DNA of 64,000 bases. It comes from Pyrrhosoma nymphula. Lineage: Eukaryota > Arthropoda > Insecta > Odonata > Coenagrionidae. The notes below the pieces were generated by a model. That model was not told where the DNA came from and did no database searches. It saw only the letters and a list, made by a program, of their open reading frames with translations. The translations under genes were made by a program, and so were the position numbers. This document shows positions 58,346 through 64,000 of the stretch, piece after piece (the stretch's first letter is position 1; every line of letters starts with the position of its first letter). Location: assembly GCA_963573305.1 (NCBI GenBank), contig OY754335.1, forward strand, positions 16,221,501 through 16,285,500. Reading direction: 5' to 3'.

Positions 58346-61228
58346 GGAGGAGTGGCAGAAATCACCGGCTGATACATTTTTTAGTTTTCATGGCTGAGCT
58401 GGGGATTTTTTACATCGCTTTTTTGCGCATACGGCTCGACAGATTTGAAAGTCTTTTATTCTACTGGCAAGACTCCGATAAATACCCCGAATAAAATAAC
58501 CGATTTTTAAGAGGGAAAAAATTGATTTAAAACAAACGGTGGGGAATACTCCTCCAGTCTGGTTGGAATGAGTGTCTCTTTCGCAATAGTTTTTCCGGTG
58601 AGAAAAAATGTTGCATTGACATTCTGACTTTCCAGGGAAATATTCCACCATGGCTTCCGGCCTGCCATTTATGGATATTCGAAAGTGATTTTTATAAACA
58701 TCGGCGTCGAAATGATGTGCTCGAGAAAAAAAATCGAATCTTGTTTTTAAAATGGGCTACGACTAGTTGTTTTTTTCTTTAAAAATGGACAATATTCAAG
58801 GACTGGTCGTAGAATTTCAATTCAGTTTCCCAGGTGAAAACTGGTTGGTTAGCTCGATAAATTCCTTCCGTTAGGACACCATTGTGAAGATAGATACGCT
58901 CAGCCACACGAGACATTCTGAATATTCTCAGTAGAATAATTGACCGAATACCGCAAAATCCTCTGGATGCTCTCGTTTCTCATATCTCATATTTTTAGCC
59001 CCTCAATCATTTATTTCTTTGTCTCACATTATTTTCGATTACACAATCCGTGGAAAAGGTAACGAATATTATTCACGTATATTCGATGTATATTATCTCC
59101 ATGACATCATAGCACAAATGAGTCATCTCGATATACTGATAGAGCTAATATTTTCTCAATTACATTATACTGACGTTCCTTCCTCACGCCCCTTACTCCC
59201 TCTTTAAGAATCTCAAATCCGCTGTAAAATATTACAAAGTGCTGTCATAAAAGAATTAGACCTCATAAAAGTTGAATACCTCCGATTTTTCTATTCGTAA
59301 ACAAGATGGGTATAATAACAATAATTTGCTGATGAATTAAAAACATTAATTGCTTGTTGCATTAAATGATACAATAATTATTGACCCGTAAACAGTTCCT
59401 CGCGTTCCGTGATCGATGACAAATTGAAGAATTTATTACCAAGCCCAAGCAACTCCTCCAAATGGAGAACTGGGAGCATTTGCCTACGTTACAAGCCTAA
59501 TGTCACATCGGAATCGCGGGCCATCACCTCTGAAAGGCCACTCGTTGATTTTTCTCTCACACGAGAGAGCTTTCAAACGGCTTTTGTGCCATTTGGAACG
59601 CTATTCTAGCATCATCTATCACATATTGTAGGGGAGAATATTTTCTGTCACGCCCCTTCAACGTACCTAGATGTGTTCGAGGGATCAGTGGTATTTGCAG
59701 CTGACTGGTTCAGGTTATTCCAAAAGCGGATGTGTACGTCCCTAGGGTGCATGTCCTGGGGGCGATGATGATAAAAAAAAGGAGTCAACATCCCGACCTC
59801 CCATCCGTCTGTCTTTCTCCGGTGAGCTGCCATTCTTCCATGCGTTTTTCAGGGGCGATCATCCATCAAGGAGAATATTTTTCTCGCACCCCCACGCTCT
59901 CTCATATTTTACTCTTCCCCCAAATTCCATCCCAATCTCCTCCTCCCCTTTCCTTTCGCCTTCTGGGGCCCGGGCGAAAGGAATTTTTTTCCCTTGAAAT
60001 GCACACATAATGATCCAGAAAAGACATTGCAATCTCGCATTGAAGCGGACAAGGAGGGTGATGGGAACGCTCAGAGATTTGAATGGCTCTCCAAGTAGAC
60101 GTTGCGAGGAGGTTTTCTGTTTCGATCCTACCCTTTCTAAGAAGGCCTCAACTAATTAGTCAGAATTTTAAAAATGTTTATCGAATCGTTTCTTTGCTTG
60201 AGGAATGAATGGATATAACGCTCAGATAGAACGAATGTCTTTTCTTATTTATCTCATTGACTACTACTGAGCCTGCTTAGTAGCCTACTCAGACTAAATC
60301 ATGTAGTTACGACGGTATGTCGTGAGAGGAAAGATAGGTGTTTCTTAGGGCTTTAATATTGAAAAAAACACAGTAGAAACCGTCAGAGAAGACTCGCTAA
60401 GGTCGGGGATAATATTAGCAGGACTGTTCATATGCCTGCTATAAATTTGGGGGGGAGGGATATCAACGGTGATAATGATTCAATTAAGGCAGACTGGCAA
60501 GACTGAATGTCTCACTATGAAACAACACTAGTTAATTTGACCTTTTTTTCTCACGAATTTCTGTGATAATGTTCGATACCCTTTTTTAACCACTTCACCT
60601 ACTTTGCTATGAAAATTGGGCTAGGTTAGAAAAATTACTGTGCAATTATCCAGAAAACGCTTCCGACAGGTATTTTTTCAATTTGCGGCGTAGTAATCGG
60701 AGATAAGAGTTTCTATTTAACTAATTGTAAAATTACAAATAAATCTTAACGTTAACTACGAATGTTACGTCTCCTTCGACAGTTGATTAGCCTGTTTGAT
60801 AATATATATAAACTACGACATCTGCCTGACTGTGTAAAGTAGGTTAGACTGGAAAGTTGTGGTGCATTGATATATGAAACGCAGAAGTACTTCCTATGAG
60901 TTGGTTACAATTAGTAACGCTAAGAATTGGATATGAGAATTACTATTAAACAAAATAATTTAAAATTTTGGAATATCTAGACTTCCTAAAAGCTAGATGG
61001 AACGTAAGTATGCTAATGATGCAATTTTAGGAAGACGCCATCACTTCGTCGAAGCTAATTTAAAGGCTTTAATTTTTCTCTTTCATGGAACAAGCATTTT
61101 CTCACTTCATGCTTAATGCAAGTGGTCAGGCCCGTCGGAATCTTTTCCACTCTTGCATCCTTTGTAGATTTTTGCTTCCTTTACCCCCTCTATCTCACTC
61201 TCTTTGTTCTGACATGCCCTAAATTGGA
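58346..61228. other. Mostly AT-rich noncoding DNA
   Basis: Frames of 60-92 codons (for example minus 58388-58651, plus 59732-60010) have no domain. A B-box-like TCTGTTTCGATCCTACCC near 60115 has no clear A box. Nothing else was recognised. Confidence 0.4.
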
Positions 61229-61302
61229 TTATTGATGGGAATCAAATCCCAAGGGATAAAACCGTGACACGGGCACTTCATCTCTGATAGACGTCTTTGA
61301 TG
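61229..61302 (-). repeat. tRNA-like SINE head, degenerate
   Basis: The minus strand GGGATTTGATTCCC (61237-61250) forms a perfect stem like a T-arm B box, with TATCAGAGATGAAGTGCC upstream as a poor A box. It is probably a decayed copy. Confidence 0.4.
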
Positions 61303-61382
61303 TGCATTTAGGAGAGGAACTCCGCTAATTGGAACAGAGAATTAGTTCCACTTGATGCACCAACTGACAGGACTTTAGTTCA

Positions 61383-61646
61383 ATGCTCGAATTTGAGAAA
61401 CATATTAAAGTGAGACCACGCCTCACAATCCTGGGGCTATTGAACTGGCTAACTAGAATATGCAGGCACTTACCTAGCGTCGGTGCCATGGCTGATTCAT
61501 TCATGGTCTTTTACTCAGAAATGGTCGTTCCCGATGGTGACGAAGAGTGCCTGTGCCAGGCCAATGTCATCATGATTGATTTCCCACCGTCAATGGAGGA
61601 ATTTCTCATTACCGGGAAGCTTGAAGTAAATTCCACCTGTGTGTAA
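61383..61646 (+). CDS. Unrecognised 87-codon frame, possible exon
   Basis: This frame is slightly GC-richer than its flanks, has a mixed composition and contains an acidic stretch (DGDEECLCQ). It ends near a GTGTGTAAG that could serve as a splice donor. I recognise no family. Chance cannot be excluded; the start is simply the first Met. Confidence 0.15.
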   Translation: MLEFEKHIKVRPRLTILGLLNWLTRICRHLPSVGAMADSFMVFYSEMVVPDGDEECLCQANVIMIDFPPSMEEFLITGKLEVNSTCV

Positions 61647-63539
61647 GCATTTGAGCTGAACCGCTACGGATAGGGAAGGCATACATGGCCTCATGCTAGA
61701 GTGAAGAATGGACCCCAATTAAACTACCGATCCATTCTAATAGGGGATTTCAGCGCGCGATTCACGTGCGTAATCAAAACTAACGTTAGTCCACTTTCTA
61801 CTGGTAAACAAAACCTAGACTGTACGGCAGAAGCAAAATAGCCATATAACTTTTGATGATGTTCCTCAATTCATCATTTTGAACCGAATCCATATTTTTG
61901 GTGATAGTTGTTGACCCAAATTTATCCTTCTGAATTTTTACGTTCCCCCGCGCTCTCTATCACTAAATTCAACCATACAATTAGTAAAAGAAGTAATAAT
62001 AGAGTATATAAACCTATTACTGAGATTTTAATTACATGCTCTTTTATATCAAATGTGACTGTCAGAGTGGTTAAACATGTCCCAACATATTCCAGTTTTT
62101 CTTTGATGATCAAAAAGATAATGAAAGCTGCATTTTAAATTACGAAATAATATTTCTAATACAATATTTATAGTAAGAATGTATACACTTTATAAGACCT
62201 CTAATAATATTTCCTGCCTATCTTTATAAAATCCCAAATCCATTTTTCACCTACTTAAAAAAATTGCCGCAACTTTTACTTCTCATTTATTTCTACGCAT
62301 GTGAATTAATTTTACTTCTTTTCTCCGGGAAAAAGCTCATTATTTTAGTTCTATTTTTCTCTCTGCTCATTATTTGTCTGTTGAGCTGATTTTAGAGGTA
62401 ATCGAATTGCGTGAGCAACCCCTGGGAGAACATCCTAACCAGCGCATGGTCATCAGTGAACCTAACCGCTTCAATGCTTGCACTTCAATACTACACTCAC
62501 GTTACCTCTAAAACACCCAGCGTCCAAGGAGGGAGTGAGTTCTTCGCATTCGGCATTACTTGTGCAGCTCACGAACTACAATTGCTTTCAGTTTGTGGTG
62601 CTGGTTGCGTTACCAAACAACCGTTTTGCTATCAAAGGAGAAATCCCTCGTGTATGCTATCGTGAACAATCAGCTATCGCGATGAATTTGATGTCATACA
62701 ACCCTGAATATTTTAATTTCATTTGCGTAGGAATGGAAATTTATCGAGCTTTTTTTCATTGCCGTTTACAATATGAATTAATTTCACTCCCAATGACAAT
62801 TTTTTTCTAGCATTTTTCCATTGCCATTTACGATTTTCCATTGTCATATACGAGTCTTTTTCGAAGCTGTCTCTACTCTCTCTACAAATCAAGGAATCTT
62901 AGATCGGAGCTGAGTTGGCCGGCGTTGAAAAATTCTTGACAGTCCTCGTGTTTTGTGTGATGCAGGAAAAAAGAGTCCCGAGACCTAACGTTTCCGGCGC
63001 ATACATTGCTAATGTTGTCGAGGTAATGAATAAATTGGTATACAAATAATTAATGAACCTGCTGGCGTGAGCCCACATGCTGAGCATACATAAAACAAGG
63101 TTGACCTTTGAAAATAATTTACGTGGGTCGAACGTTATCCTGCCCTTTCTACCGAAAAACTGGGTAGAAGGAAATCTAGTGATAAGAAATTATTAGCCAA
63201 AAACATTCTCGTTGCAATACTTGTCAACGAGAAAAAACATCTCGTTGGAATGATAGATCAATTTCTTGCAGAATAATTACAACAAAAAGGGGGCCTGCCT
63301 CCATGCGCCAGAACACTACTTTTCTTGGCAACATAAACTAACACTAATTAAAAATGCTTTCGCCATTCTAGCTCAAGGGGTCATCAGAGGTCGCAAACCC
63401 CTCCACCACGTCAAGGTTGTAGTATACATGGAGGGAAAAGAAAGAGAAATGCCTACGATATCCCTCGACTCATCAATGGGACATGGGTTCTCCACTTAAC
63501 TCCTTGAGAAGAAACTGAGGGGAAACGGAAGAAAAGCAA
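61647..63539. other. AT-rich noncoding stretch
   Basis: Overlapping plus frames of 84 codons (62411-62665) and 110 codons (62478-62810) show no domain. A loose direct repeat of CATTGCC(G/A)TTTAC(A/G)AT words lies at about 62757-62850. Nothing else was recognised. Confidence 0.4.
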
Positions 63540-63910
63540 AATTTCGAGTGTGTAAAGGGATAAAAAGTGAGGTGAAGGGTGAGGGGAGGTGGGTGAAATG
63601 CAGAAGTGTTCGTGGGGGATCGTCTCAAAAAGAGAGAAGAAGGTTGCGTGGAAGGAGGGAGAGGGATGCGTTCAGGAGAGTACACGTCGAGGAAAAGGGC
63701 GAAGAAAAACGGGGGCGGAGAAGGGGGGCAGGGGTTAAATTTGGCGTATATCCTCGACCCTTAATTTTCGTGAAAAAAGGGAGCTTCTTTTTTTCCTCAC
63801 TCCCTCTCTCTCCACCCCTCCCCCCCTCTCGCCCTCCTCCACTTGGCAGGGTTTCTTCTTGAAATTGACCTCCCCGTCCCCTCCTTCTCTCGCACGGCCC
63901 GAAATGTATG
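63540..63910. repeat. Purine-rich then pyrimidine-rich island
   Basis: The plus strand is G/A-rich at about 63545-63740 and C/T-rich at about 63775-63900. Frames on both strands (104 and 119 codons) are Arg/Gly or Pro/Leu/Ser low-complexity products. Confidence 0.6.
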
Positions 63911-64000
63911 CGTGTGGCAGAGTCGTAATTTCCGCACAAGAGGAGCTTGTGTAAAATGAGTTTTGCCACCAGCGGAGGAAGCACTGTCCATCATTTTTGG

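Noticed and set aside
47235..63980. Shared 16-bp word TGCCACCAGCGGAGGA at about 47235 and 63966
   Set aside because: No flanking similarity; one 16-bp match in 64 kb is not far from chance.
1..64000. CRISPR arrays or prokaryotic operons
   Set aside because: No regularly spaced direct repeats, no long adjacent frames or ribosome-binding sites; repeat content is eukaryotic.

Overview
This is a window of nuclear, intron- and repeat-dominated animal DNA, most plausibly from an arthropod (probably an insect with a large genome). That call rests on the mix of repeat families seen: Penelope-like elements, tRNA- and 5S-rRNA-headed SINEs, LINE reverse-transcriptase tails, a TIR element, a DDE transposase relic, and a repeat ending in TGAG/TCAG runs plus a short TATA tail. 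Species cannot be named from the sequence. No bacterial operon, intact host gene, rRNA operon, functional tRNA or CRISPR array is visible. Almost all open frames are under 175 codons, lack recognisable domains, and many lie in low-complexity DNA.

Layout. 1-10.8 kb is AT-rich noncoding DNA holding a complete 5S-headed SINE with a perfect 13-bp target-site duplication (4597-4985), tRNA-like SINE heads at about 3.65 and 7.64 kb, and a 23-bp tandem duplication. 10.9-12.1 kb has a purine/pyrimidine block with a 21-G run, then a cluster of related tRNA-headed SINE pieces. 18.5-20.0 kb has two LINE 3'-coding tails on the minus strand. 21.7-25.1 kb has an unnamed repeat in two opposite copies, a strong hairpin with a hammerhead-like core, and a frameshifted DDE transposase relic. 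26.8-36.1 kb carries more Penelope-type hairpin repeats and two CpG-rich, promoter-like patches (29.94-30.30 and 33.18-33.80 kb). 37.0-39.4 kb is a nested block: a TIR element, a broken Penelope-type reverse transcriptase, and a 1.4-kb retrotransposon-like repeat. 41.2-47.1 kb holds a well-preserved tRNA-derived SINE, a composite repeat pair and a perfect 20-bp-arm palindrome. 51.2-52.4 kb is a rearranged LINE graveyard. 54.9-55.7 kb contains a 196-bp hairpin insertion with a 13-bp target-site duplication and a separate 37-bp perfect inverted repeat. The remainder is AT-rich DNA punctuated by purine/pyrimidine islands.

The main theme is a recurring hairpin module. At six loci or more (22.9, 26.8, 28.4, 32.0, 36.05 and 55.05 kb) a short unit has inverted arms. 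One arm reads, in the same order, a CTGAWGA-like box, a small stem, a GAAAC box and a short palindrome. This resembles the hammerhead-ribozyme/terminal-repeat part of Penelope-like retroelements, and a broken Penelope-type RT sits at 37.4-37.9 kb. The module may be a non-autonomous family mobilised by that machinery, but this is inference. A second theme is islands of several hundred bases in which a purine-rich stretch is next to a pyrimidine-rich one. No cooperating host gene set can be described here.
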